Origin: Pseudomonas viridiflava
GTDB lineage: Bacteria > Pseudomonadota > Gammaproteobacteria > Pseudomonadales > Pseudomonadaceae
Reading direction: 5' to 3'
Length of the DNA stretch: 35,343 nucleotides
Assembly (NCBI RefSeq): GCF_001642795.1
Contig: NZ_LKEH01000021.1
Span: 48,898 to 84,240 of the forward strand
A program made the position numbers and the translations under genes. The notes beneath the pieces were generated by a model that saw only the letters and a list, made by a program, of their open reading frames with translations, ran no database searches and was not told the DNA's origin. Shown piece after piece: positions 26,139 to 35,343 of the stretch. Every line of letters starts with the position of its first letter. The first letter of the stretch is position 1.

Positions 26139-27812
26139 TCAGGAAGACGCCGGGCTGCGGGACGCTTCACGGCGACTCGCGTCCGATCTCAGCCATTCGA
26201 CCAGTTGCGGCATCGGCAGCGGTCTGCTGATCAGATAGCCCTGCAACTGATCGCAGGCAAAACCGCGCAACAGCGCCAGTTGCCCAGGCGTTTCGACCCC
26301 TTCGGCAACCACTTCCAGACTCAGGTTGTGCGCCAGATTGATCATCGCATGCACCAGCTTGCGGTTTTCCTCACGGGTTTCCATTTCGCCGACAAAGCTC
26401 TTATCGATCTTGAGCAGCGTGATCGGCAGGCTGTTGAGGTGCATGAAGGACGAGTAGCCCGTACCAAAGTCATCCAGCGAAAAACGCACGCCCAGACGTC
26501 CGAGCGCGTCCATGGTCTGTCTGACCTGATCGCTGCGGCGCATGACGGCGGTTTCGGTCAGTTCGAATTCCAGCCAGTGCGCGTCAATGTTGTGCTGAGC
26601 GATAAGGCGGCTCAGGGTTGCCAGCAGCTGGCTGTCCTGAAACTGCCGGAACGAGAGGTTGATGGCCATGTGCAATGACGCGAAACCCTGTTCGCGGAGC
26701 GCTTGCATGTCGCTCAACGCGCGGAAGATAACCCAGTAACCCAGCGGCACGATCAGCCCGCTTTGCTCGGCCAACGGCACGAACTCGTCGGGCGACAGCA
26801 GCCCCCGCTCGGGGTGCCGCCAGCGCACCAGCGCTTCCAGGCCGACAATCCGGCCAGTGCCCAGACACAGCCGCGGCTGGTAATGCAGCTCCAGCTCGTC
26901 GCGGCGCAGCCCACGGCGCAATTCGCCTTCAAGGTCCGACAGGCTGCGGGCGTTGCGATTGATGCTTTCGTCGAACAGGTGAAACGTGCAGCCATTGAGA
27001 CTCTTGGCCTGGCGCATGGCGATGTGCGCGTGCCACATCAGCGAGTCCGCGCATGCCTCGGCCTGTGAATGAGCGATGCCCAGACTGCAGCCCAGCAACA
27101 GGCTTTCGCCGCCGATCCAGTAGGGCTCGGCCAAGGCATCGGTGATGCGCTCGGCCACTTGCGTCGCCCGTTTGGCGTCTTGACGGGTGTCGATCAGCAG
27201 AGCGAATTCGTCGCCTCCCAGCCGGGCGATTTGGTCACCGGCCTGAAGCTGGTTCTTCACCCGCGCCACGACCTGCAGAATCAGCCGGTCACCGGCCTGA
27301 TAACCCAGGGCGTCGTTGGCGCGGCGAAAGTCGTCCAGGTCCAGATGCCCGAGCGCCAATTGGCCGCCACCGGCAAGTCGCGCAGCCAGCATGACCTGAA
27401 ACCCCTGCCGATTGGCGATCCCGGTCAGCACGTCCTGCCCGGCCAGTCGTTGCAGATTCTCTTCAAGACGGCTGCGCTCACGAACATGCCGCAGGCAGCG
27501 ACGAAGGGTGTCATCCGTCAGCGCATCGCGCACCAGCCAGTCATTGACGCCGGTCGGCCCCACCAGCGGCTCTTCGTCGAGCAGCACTACCATCGGCAAG
27601 GTGCAACTGCCGGTAGGCGGCTGCAGGCCGGGGGTGGTGAACAACACCGTGTTGCGCTCGTTGCCGTAACGGGTAGAGAACGTCTGCCAGTCGGCAGCGT
27701 GCAACAGCGTGACCGCATGGCCCGGATCGGTCAGACAACCGCTCAACAGCGTCTGCCAGGATGGCTCTTGTGTCAGCAAAAGCAACCGCAGGGGTTCGAC
27801 AGGCGTAGGCAA
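26139..27812 (-). CDS. GGDEF-EAL cyclic-di-GMP protein
   Basis: The 557-aa protein has an N-terminal receiver-like region (LRLLLLTQEPSWQTLLSGCL, residues 1-110) without a clear phospho-acceptor site, a GGDEF domain with intact GGDEF at 199-203, and an EAL domain with E326-A-L, INLSF, ELTETA, DDFGTGYSS, KIDKSF, AEGVET and QLQGYLISRP. The EAL active site looks complete, so phosphodiesterase activity is likely. The allosteric I-site five residues before GGDEF reads QAGD instead of RxxD. It begins with TTG at 27812, six bases after AGGAAG; no better start is near. Its place between the MATE gene and rep corresponds to P. aeruginosa PA5295 (ProE) as I recall it. Confidence 0.9.
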   Translation of the reverse strand: MPTPVEPLRLLLLTQEPSWQTLLSGCLTDPGHAVTLLHAADWQTFSTRYGNERNTVLFTTPGLQPPTGSCTLPMVVLLDEEPLVGPTGVNDWLVRDALTDDTLRRCLRHVRERSRLEENLQRLAGQDVLTGIANRQGFQVMLAARLAGGGQLALGHLDLDDFRRANDALGYQAGDRLILQVVARVKNQLQAGDQIARLGGDEFALLIDTRQDAKRATQVAERITDALAEPYWIGGESLLLGCSLGIAHSQAEACADSLMWHAHIAMRQAKSLNGCTFHLFDESINRNARSLSDLEGELRRGLRRDELELHYQPRLCLGTGRIVGLEALVRWRHPERGLLSPDEFVPLAEQSGLIVPLGYWVIFRALSDMQALREQGFASLHMAINLSFRQFQDSQLLATLSRLIAQHNIDAHWLEFELTETAVMRRSDQVRQTMDALGRLGVRFSLDDFGTGYSSFMHLNSLPITLLKIDKSFVGEMETREENRKLVHAMINLAHNLSLEVVAEGVETPGQLALLRGFACDQLQGYLISRPLPMPQLVEWLRSDASRREASRSPASS

Positions 27813-28017
27813 TCTAACTTCCTAAGTTCAAAGGAAAAAACGATGGTCGCGCTCTCTCGGGAACGCGACGAATACACTTCTCTTCGCGCCGCGGCGCAAA
27901 TGTAACAAAAAAGCAGAAATTAGATAGCCGTTACCACCTTTCTGCGATGAGCGCCGCATGAAACCTGCGGGCCTGCTAAAATGCCCGACCTTTTCGCAAG
28001 CGACTTTTCAGACCGTC
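27813..28017. promoter_or_regulatory. Divergent spacer with rep -10 candidate
   Basis: TAAAAT at 27977-27982 is a good -10 hexamer about 36 bases before rep, without a recognisable -35. An AT-rich block at 27898-27925 could belong to the promoter of the GGDEF-EAL gene on the other strand. Confidence 0.35.
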
Positions 28018-30027
28018 ATGTCCCGACTCAATCCCCGGCAACAGGAAGCGGTGAACTACGTCGGCGGCCCTCTTTTGGTGCTCGCCGGTGCAGGCTCCGG
28101 CAAAACCAGCGTGATCACGCGCAAGATCGCGCACCTGATCCAGAACTGCGGCATCAAGGCCCAGTACATCGTCGCCATGACCTTTACCAACAAGGCTGCG
28201 CGCGAGATGAAGGAGCGGGTCGGCACGCTGCTCAGGGCGGGTGAAGGACGCGGCCTGACGGTGTCGACGTTCCACAACCTGGGCCTCAACGTCATCCGCA
28301 AGGAGCACACGCGGCTGGGTTACAAGCCGGGCTTCTCGATCTTTGACGAGACCGACGTCAAGGCATTGATGACCGACATCATGCAGAAAGAGTATTCGGG
28401 CGACGACGGCGTCGACGAAATCAAAAACATGATCGGCGCCTGGAAAAACGACCTGATCCTGCCTGCCGAAGCGCTGGAAAACTCGCGCAACCCCAAGGAA
28501 CAGACCGCCGCCATCGTCTACACCCACTATCAGCGCACGCTCAAGGCTTACAACGCGGTGGACTTCGACGACCTGATCCTGCTGCCGGTGAAGCTGTTCC
28601 AGGAACACGCCGACATTCTGGAAAAATGGCAGAACAAGGTCCGCTACCTGCTGGTGGACGAATACCAGGACACCAACGCCAGCCAATACCTGCTGGTCAA
28701 ATTGCTGATCGGCACCCGCCACCAGTTCACCGTGGTAGGCGACGACGACCAGTCGATCTATGCCTGGCGCGGCGCACGGCCGGAAAACCTGATGCTGCTC
28801 AAGGACGACTACCCGTCGTTGAAAGTGGTGATGCTGGAGCAGAACTACCGCTCCACCAGCCGCATCCTGCGCTGCGCCAACGTGCTGATTTCCAACAACC
28901 CGCACGAATTCGAGAAACAGCTCTGGTCCGAAATGGGCCACGGCGACGAGATCCGCGTCATCCGCTGCCGCAACGAAGACGCCGAAGCCGAGCGCGTCGC
29001 CGTGGAAATTCTCACCCTGCACCTGCGCACCGACCGGCCTTACAGCGACTTTGCGATCCTGTACCGCGGTAACTATCAGGCCAAGCTGATCGAACTGAAA
29101 CTTCAGCACCATCAGATTCCGTATCGGCTTTCGGGCGGCAACAGTTTCTTCGGCCGTCAGGAAGTGAAAGACCTGATGGCCTATTTCCGCCTGCTCGTGA
29201 ACCCGGACGACGACAACGCCTTTCTGCGGGTCATCAACGTACCGCGTCGGGAAATCGGCTCGACCACGCTGGAGAAACTCGGCAACTACGCCACCGAGCG
29301 CAAGATTTCGATGTACGCCGCCACCGACGAAATCGGTCTGGGCGAGCATCTGGACAGCCGTTTCACCGACCGCCTGCAACGCTTCAAGCGCTGGATGGAT
29401 GGGGTGCGCCAGCAATGCGCGCAGAACGACCCCATCGCCGCGCTGCGCAGCATGGTCATGGATATCGACTACGAGAACTGGCTGCGCCAGAACAGCTCCA
29501 GCGAGAAAGCCGCCGACTACCGCATGAGCAACGTCTGGTTTCTGATCGAAGCGTTGAAGAACACGCTGGAGAAGGACGAAGAAGGCGGCATGACCATCGA
29601 GGAAGCCATCGGCAAGCTGGTCCTGCGCGACATGCTCGAACGTCAGCAGGAAGAGGAAGACGGCGCCGAAGGCGTGCAGATGATGACCCTGCATGCGTCC
29701 AAGGGTCTGGAGTTTCCCTACGTGTTCATCATGGGCATGGAAGAGGAAATCCTTCCTCACCGTTCCAGCATCGAAGCCGACACCATCGAAGAAGAGCGTC
29801 GTCTGGCCTACGTGGGCATCACCCGTGCGCGCCAGACCCTGGCCTTTACCTTCGCCGCCAAGCGCAAGCAGTACGGCGAGATCATCGACTGCGCGCCCAG
29901 CCGTTTTCTGGACGAGCTGCCGCCCGACGATCTGGCCTGGGAAGGCAACGACGACACCCCGACTGAGGTCAAGGCGGTACGCGGCAACACGGCCCTGGCG
30001 GATATCCGCGCCATGCTGAAACGCTGA
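28018..30027 (+). CDS. rep: ATP-dependent DNA helicase Rep
   Basis: The 669-aa superfamily 1A helicase unwinds DNA 3'-5' and clears proteins ahead of the replication fork. Visible motifs are the Q motif LNPRQQEAV, motif I GAGSGKT (24-30), motif Ia AMTFTNKAAREMKER, motif II DEYQDTN, motif III GDDDQSIYAWRGA, motif IV EQNYRST, motif V MTLHASKGLEFPYVF and motif VI YVGITRARQTL. The length is that of Rep rather than UvrD. The open frame begins twenty codons upstream, over the -10 box, so the start is ATG 28018. Confidence 0.96.
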   Translation: MSRLNPRQQEAVNYVGGPLLVLAGAGSGKTSVITRKIAHLIQNCGIKAQYIVAMTFTNKAAREMKERVGTLLRAGEGRGLTVSTFHNLGLNVIRKEHTRLGYKPGFSIFDETDVKALMTDIMQKEYSGDDGVDEIKNMIGAWKNDLILPAEALENSRNPKEQTAAIVYTHYQRTLKAYNAVDFDDLILLPVKLFQEHADILEKWQNKVRYLLVDEYQDTNASQYLLVKLLIGTRHQFTVVGDDDQSIYAWRGARPENLMLLKDDYPSLKVVMLEQNYRSTSRILRCANVLISNNPHEFEKQLWSEMGHGDEIRVIRCRNEDAEAERVAVEILTLHLRTDRPYSDFAILYRGNYQAKLIELKLQHHQIPYRLSGGNSFFGRQEVKDLMAYFRLLVNPDDDNAFLRVINVPRREIGSTTLEKLGNYATERKISMYAATDEIGLGEHLDSRFTDRLQRFKRWMDGVRQQCAQNDPIAALRSMVMDIDYENWLRQNSSSEKAADYRMSNVWFLIEALKNTLEKDEEGGMTIEEAIGKLVLRDMLERQQEEEDGAEGVQMMTLHASKGLEFPYVFIMGMEEEILPHRSSIEADTIEEERRLAYVGITRARQTLAFTFAAKRKQYGEIIDCAPSRFLDELPPDDLAWEGNDDTPTEVKAVRGNTALADIRAMLKR

Positions 30028-30648
<621 letters not shown>

Positions 30649-30654
30649 CAGCGT

Positions 30655-31974
<1,320 letters not shown>

Positions 31975-32026
31975 GAAGGTTCCTGTTCCGGGCGCAGGGT
32001 AAGCGTGGTGAAGCTTAACCGATCGA

Positions 32027-32076
32027 GCTGCCAGATACTGCCAATGACTGCCACTTTACTGCCAGAAAGTGGCAGT
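32027..32076. promoter_or_regulatory. Probable FisR enhancer: palindrome plus phased half-sites
   Basis: A perfect 11-bp inverted repeat, ACTGCCACTTT at 32047-32057 and AAAGTGGCAGT at 32066-32076, has an eight-base spacer. The half-site ACTGCC occurs at 32037, 32047 and 32058, with a one-mismatch copy (GCTGCC) at 32027, so four copies are 10, 10 and 11 bp apart on one face of the helix. The array begins 53 bases upstream of the fisR start and ends about 90 bp before the sigma-54-like promoter, a normal enhancer distance. Confidence 0.75.
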
Positions 32077-32164
32077 AAGGTCGAAAACCAGACACGCACA
32101 GCGCTCTGCATCAACCCGATGAAAGCACTTCAAACAAGGGATCCAAGGCTGCTCTCGCTCCGGT

Positions 32165-32180
32165 TGGCATGCTACTTGTA
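32165..32180 (+). promoter_or_regulatory. Candidate sigma-54 promoter of pdo-sqr-tauE
   Basis: TGGCATGCTACTTGTA matches the -24/-12 consensus TGGCACG-N4-TTGCA with TGGCA and TTG in the correct spacing; position -12 has T instead of C. It would begin transcription near 32192, about 60 bases before pdo. A further ACTGCC lies at 32193-32198. Confidence 0.6.
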
Positions 32181-32254
32181 ATACCTGATGAAACTGCCAA
32201 CCGCCTTGCCTGCCACTGCGGGTATGAGCGATTTACAGTCAGGGAGATTCGAAG

Positions 32255-33139
32255 ATGATCATCGGTGAAACGCTATACGTCGAAGCGCTGTTCGACAGCC
32301 ACACCTGGACCGTCAGTTATCTGGTGATGGACCTGCCCAGCAAACAGTGCGCAATCATCGACAGCGTGCTCGATTACGACCCCAAATCCGGACGTACCCA
32401 CACCGAGTCGGCTGACCGGATGATCGGCCGCGTGCGGGCCTTGCAGGCCTCGGTGCAGTGGATTCTGGAAACCCACGTGCACGCCGATCACCTGTCCGCT
32501 GCGGCCTATCTGAAAGAACACCTTACCGGGCAGATCGCAATCGGCCGGCACATTACCCAGGTTCAGGAAACCTTCGGCGCGCTGTTCAATGCACCGGGCG
32601 ACTTTGCCCGCGATGGCAGCCAGTTCGATGTGCTGCTGGACGACGGCGCGACATTCTCCATTGGTTCGCTGCAAGCCCGCGCGCTGCACACACCGGGGCA
32701 TACGCCTGCGTGCATGAGCTACCTGGTCGAGATCGGCGTTCAGACCGTGGCGTTCGTCGGCGATACGCTGTTCATGCCCGACTACGGCACTGCGCGCTGC
32801 GACTTCCCCGGCGCCAGCGCACGCACGCTGTACCGATCGATCCGCAGGCTTCTGGACCTGCCGCCGCAGACCCTGCTGTTCATGTGCCACGACTACCTGC
32901 CCAACGGTCGGGCGCTCAAGTACATGACCACCGTGGCCGAACAGCGCGCCAGCAATATTCATGTGCGGGACGGCATCGACGAAAACGCCTTCGTCAGCAT
33001 GCGCGAAGCCCGCGATGCGACGCTGGAAATGCCGGTGCTTATGCTGCCCTCAGTGCAGATCAACATGCGCTGCGGGCACCTTCCCGAGCCTGAAGACAAC
33101 GGCGTGCGCTACCTGAAAATCCCGCTCAATTCCCTCTGA
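32255..33139 (+). CDS. Persulfide dioxygenase (metallo-beta-lactamase fold)
   Basis: The 294-aa protein is an ETHE1/Blh-type persulfide dioxygenase. It oxidises glutathione persulfide to glutathione and sulfite with O2 and one Fe(II). The motif THVHADH (73-79) is the MBL signature. The iron ligands of the family are His74, His149 (HTPGHT) and Asp170 (FVGDTLF), and His212 lies in MCHDY. The long C-terminal part (AEQRASNIHVRDGIDENAFV, RCGHLPEPEDNGVRYLKIP) marks the larger bacterial Blh subgroup. AGGGAG precedes the ATG by eight bases. First gene of the sulfide-oxidation operon; no fused rhodanese. Confidence 0.92.
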   Translation: MIIGETLYVEALFDSHTWTVSYLVMDLPSKQCAIIDSVLDYDPKSGRTHTESADRMIGRVRALQASVQWILETHVHADHLSAAAYLKEHLTGQIAIGRHITQVQETFGALFNAPGDFARDGSQFDVLLDDGATFSIGSLQARALHTPGHTPACMSYLVEIGVQTVAFVGDTLFMPDYGTARCDFPGASARTLYRSIRRLLDLPPQTLLFMCHDYLPNGRALKYMTTVAEQRASNIHVRDGIDENAFVSMREARDATLEMPVLMLPSVQINMRCGHLPEPEDNGVRYLKIPLNSL

Positions 33140-33165
33140 ATCCAGCCAGCTTCCGGACTTCTGCA

Positions 33166-34419
33166 ATGACTGCCTCAAACACTTCCTGCCAGATCCTGAT
33201 CGTCGGGGCCGGCGCTGCCGGTATCTCGACCGCCGCAAGCCTGCTCGCCCGCGACAAGACACTGAACATCACACTCATCGACCCGGCCGACACGCACTAT
33301 TACCAGCCGGGCTGGACCATGGTCGGCGCGGGCATCTTCTCGCCCGAAGCCACCGCACGCAGCATGGCGTCGCTGATTCCCGAAGGCGTGCAATGGATCA
33401 AAGCCGCCGTGGCGAGTTTTGAACCGCAACTCAACAGCCTGACGCTGCAGGACGGCCGCACGGTCGGTTATCAGCAACTGGTGGTCTGCCCTGGGATCAA
33501 GCTGGACTGGGCCGCCATCGACGGGCTGGTCGAAACGCTGGGCAGCAACGGCGTGACCTCCAACTACCGATACGATCTGGCGCCCTACACCTGGAAGCTG
33601 GTTCAAAACCTGAAGCAAGGGCGGGCGCTGTTCACCCAGCCGCCGATGCCGATCAAGTGCGCGGGTGCGCCGCAAAAAGCCATGTACCTGTCCTGCGATC
33701 ACTGGCGCAAGGCGGGTCGGCAGGACCAGATCAAGACGCAATTCTTCAATGCCGGAGCCGTGCTGTTCGGCGTGGCGGATTATGTTCCGGCCCTCATGGA
33801 GTATGTCGATCGCTATGCCATCGACCTGCAATTCAGCCACAAACTGGTGGCGGTCGATGGGCCAGGCAAACTCGCGACCTTTGTCCGCACCGGGCCTGAT
33901 GGCGTCAGTGAAACCGTCGAGCAGGGCTTCGAGATGCTGCATGTCGTGCCGCCTCAGACCGCGCCGGACTTCATTCGTAACAGCCCGCTTGCTGACGCCG
34001 CAGGTTGGGTGGACGTGGATCCGGCCACGCTCCGTCATAAGCAGTTTGCCAATGTGCATGGCCTGGGTGATGCCACCAATACCAGCAACGCCAAGACTGC
34101 GGCCGCCGCCCGAAAGCAGGCGCCCGTGGTTGCCCACAACGTGCTGTTGGCGATGGGGCGTCTGTCTGATCCGGTTGCCTACGATGGCTATGGCTCGTGC
34201 CCGCTGACGGTCGAAAAAGGCAGGATTGTGCTCGCCGAATTTCTGTATGGCGGGAAAGTCGCGCCGAGTTTTCCACAATGGCTGCTCAACGGACGCCAGC
34301 CAACGCGTCTGGCCTGGTGGCTGAAAGAACGGGTGCTGCCGCCGCTCTACTGGCACGGCATGCTCAAGGGCCGCGAGTGGTTGGCCAAACCGAAAAAGGC
34401 CGCTGCCAGACATGGATGA
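33166..34419 (+). CDS. sqr: Sulfide:quinone oxidoreductase, eukaryote-like (type II)
   Basis: The 417-aa flavoprotein oxidises H2S to persulfide and passes electrons to ubiquinone at the inner membrane. The FAD-binding Rossmann motif is ILIVGAGAAGISTA (10-23). The two redox cysteines are Cys165 in KCAGAPQKAMYLS and Cys345 in YGSCPLTVEKGRIVLAEF, matching human SQOR Cys201 and Cys379 in context. EMLHVVPPQTAPDFI and SPLADAAGWVDVD are further conserved. The C-terminal amphipathic segment (LAWWLKERVLPPLYWHGML) should anchor it to the membrane. Its product persulfide is the substrate of the dioxygenase just upstream. It overlaps the exporter gene by eight bases. Confidence 0.94.
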   Translation: MTASNTSCQILIVGAGAAGISTAASLLARDKTLNITLIDPADTHYYQPGWTMVGAGIFSPEATARSMASLIPEGVQWIKAAVASFEPQLNSLTLQDGRTVGYQQLVVCPGIKLDWAAIDGLVETLGSNGVTSNYRYDLAPYTWKLVQNLKQGRALFTQPPMPIKCAGAPQKAMYLSCDHWRKAGRQDQIKTQFFNAGAVLFGVADYVPALMEYVDRYAIDLQFSHKLVAVDGPGKLATFVRTGPDGVSETVEQGFEMLHVVPPQTAPDFIRNSPLADAAGWVDVDPATLRHKQFANVHGLGDATNTSNAKTAAAARKQAPVVAHNVLLAMGRLSDPVAYDGYGSCPLTVEKGRIVLAEFLYGGKVAPSFPQWLLNGRQPTRLAWWLKERVLPPLYWHGMLKGREWLAKPKKAAARHG

Positions 34420-35230
34420 ACATCAACTGCTGGGAGCGGGTCTGGGCGCGATCATTGGCGCGGTGCTGGCGCTGACTGGCGCGGGCGGCGGCATTCTCGC
34501 CGTGCCGTTGCTGGTGTTCGGGCTCGGGTTGTCGATTGTCGAGGCGGCACCCGTCGGTTTGCTGGCCGTGGGTATGGCTGCTGGCGTGGGCGCGGTATTG
34601 GGTTTGCGGCAAGGCATTGTGCGTTATCGCGCTGCGGCTTATATCGCCGGGATCGGCATCGTGATGGCGCCGATAGGGCTATGGCTGGCCCACCGTCTAC
34701 CCAATGAACCGCTGGCACTGATCTTCTCCGCCGTGTTGCTGTATGCATGCGTGCGGATGCTGCTCAGGGCGCAGCGTGAATTGCGCGACGGCAAACCCGC
34801 TCAGCGTGCCGACGTGCTGCCCTGTGTACTCAATCCGCTGCAGGGCCGATTGCGCTGGACCATGCCATGCCTGCGCGCGCTGACGATGACCGGCATCGGC
34901 TCGGGACTGCTGTCCGGCCTGCTCGGCGTCGGCGGCGGCTTCGTGATCGTGCCTGCGCTGACGCGCTACACCGATCTGGACATGAAAAGCGTCATGGCGA
35001 CATCGTTGGCGGTGATTGCGCTCGTGTCGACCGGTAGTGTTGTCAGCGCTTCCTTGAGCGGCGTCATGCACTGGACCATAGGCCTGCCGTTTGCACTGGG
35101 TGCGATGCTCGGCCTGTTGGCGGGCAGGCAGATCTCGCGCTATCTGGCCGGGCCTCGGTTGCAGCAGTTGTTTGCCGGATGCGGGATTGTTGCGGCAGGC
35201 ATGCTGGCCGTCTCAGCGCTGTCGACCTGA
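34412..35230 (+). CDS. TauE/SafE-family sulfite exporter
   Basis: The 272-aa inner-membrane protein of about eight spans has the twin TauE/SafE repeats: LTGAGGGILAVPLLVFGLGL (about 21-40) and LLGVGGGFVIVPALTRYTDL (about 170-189). TauE/SafE proteins export sulfite and sulfur-containing organo-acids. Overlapping sqr by eight bases, it is almost surely coexpressed and would remove the sulfite produced by persulfide dioxygenase; that role is inferred from the operon. The substrate cannot be read from the sequence. Confidence 0.88.
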   Translation: MDEHQLLGAGLGAIIGAVLALTGAGGGILAVPLLVFGLGLSIVEAAPVGLLAVGMAAGVGAVLGLRQGIVRYRAAAYIAGIGIVMAPIGLWLAHRLPNEPLALIFSAVLLYACVRMLLRAQRELRDGKPAQRADVLPCVLNPLQGRLRWTMPCLRALTMTGIGSGLLSGLLGVGGGFVIVPALTRYTDLDMKSVMATSLAVIALVSTGSVVSASLSGVMHWTIGLPFALGAMLGLLAGRQISRYLAGPRLQQLFAGCGIVAAGMLAVSALST

Positions 35231-35232
35231 TG

Positions 35233-35343
35233 ATCCTGCCCATGCTCTGCGCTCATCGTTGTACACAAGTCAGCAAGACGCGCAAAACGGGGGCCTAAAC
35301 GAAAGTGACTGACTGAATGCATACCCCGTGGGAGGCGGCTTGC
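35233..35343. repeat. REP-like elements, copy 3, and 3' tail of the window
   Basis: On the minus strand, 35233-35261 reads GATGAGCGCAGAGCATGGG in its core, matching copy 1 at 7-35. GTGGGAGGCGGCTTGC at 35328-35343 matches the tail of copy 2 at 4794-4808 and is cut by the window end. No gene is seen here. Confidence 0.6.

Noticed and set aside
27976..29760. 594-codon ORF antisense to rep
   Set aside because: Shadow of the rep coding frame; composition is mirrored from rep codons and no known domain is visible.

Overview
The window is a chromosomal segment of a fluorescent-type Pseudomonas, most likely of the P. syringae group. Gene content and order match the conserved Pseudomonas block cyaA / rnk / cyaY / lptM-lysA-dapF-xerC / sutA / amtB-glnK / ubiK / comM / MATE / GGDEF-EAL / rep / xpt. 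Coding GC is high, and the spacers carry short REP-like repeats with GCAGAGC and GTGGGAGG cores of a kind I associate with P. syringae genomes. No tRNA, rRNA, CRISPR array or insertion sequence was seen.

Positions 1-11,900 are housekeeping. They hold a GST-family enzyme, two small conserved proteins, class I adenylate cyclase (cyaA), and a minus-strand group of rnk, a DUF1289 protein and frataxin (cyaY). Divergent from cyaY is a tight plus-strand operon: lptM, lysA, dapF, a DUF484 gene, xerC and a HAD phosphatase. It links lysine/DAP synthesis to Xer recombination, as in other Gammaproteobacteria. Minus-strand sutA (RNA polymerase modulator) and a YjbQ-family gene follow. Positions 11,900-14,350 hold the nitrogen module glnK-amtB and, divergently, ubiK.

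Positions 14,330-18,660 look like an accessory insertion between ubiK and comM, which I recall as adjacent in P. aeruginosa. It contains an AraC regulator with a divergent Tat-exported aldo/keto reductase, a secreted protein of unknown function, an unlisted 53-codon ORF closed by a hairpin, a compact multi-arm structured RNA, and a BRO-N/Ant-like gene. The RNA-plus-BRO arrangement resembles the c4-RNA/ant immunity module of phages P1 and P7. After comM, a second AT-richer accessory island (20,164-21,430) carries two unrecognised genes: a basic 67-aa protein and a helical, tail-anchored 225-aa protein.

Positions 21,500-30,650 hold a Cache-domain chemoreceptor, a LysR regulator divergent from a MATE exporter, a GGDEF-EAL protein with a degenerate I-site and a TTG start, Rep helicase and xanthine phosphoribosyltransferase.

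Positions 30,655-35,230 form a complete sulfide-oxidation locus: a sigma-54 activator of the FisR type (three sensor cysteines at 59/70/77), divergent from persulfide dioxygenase, type II sulfide:quinone oxidoreductase and a TauE/SafE exporter. The divergent spacer carries an 11-bp perfect palindrome, helically phased ACTGCC half-sites and a -24/-12-like promoter. This gives a self-contained regulatory model: FisR bound upstream drives RpoN transcription of sulfide to persulfide to sulfite oxidation and export.
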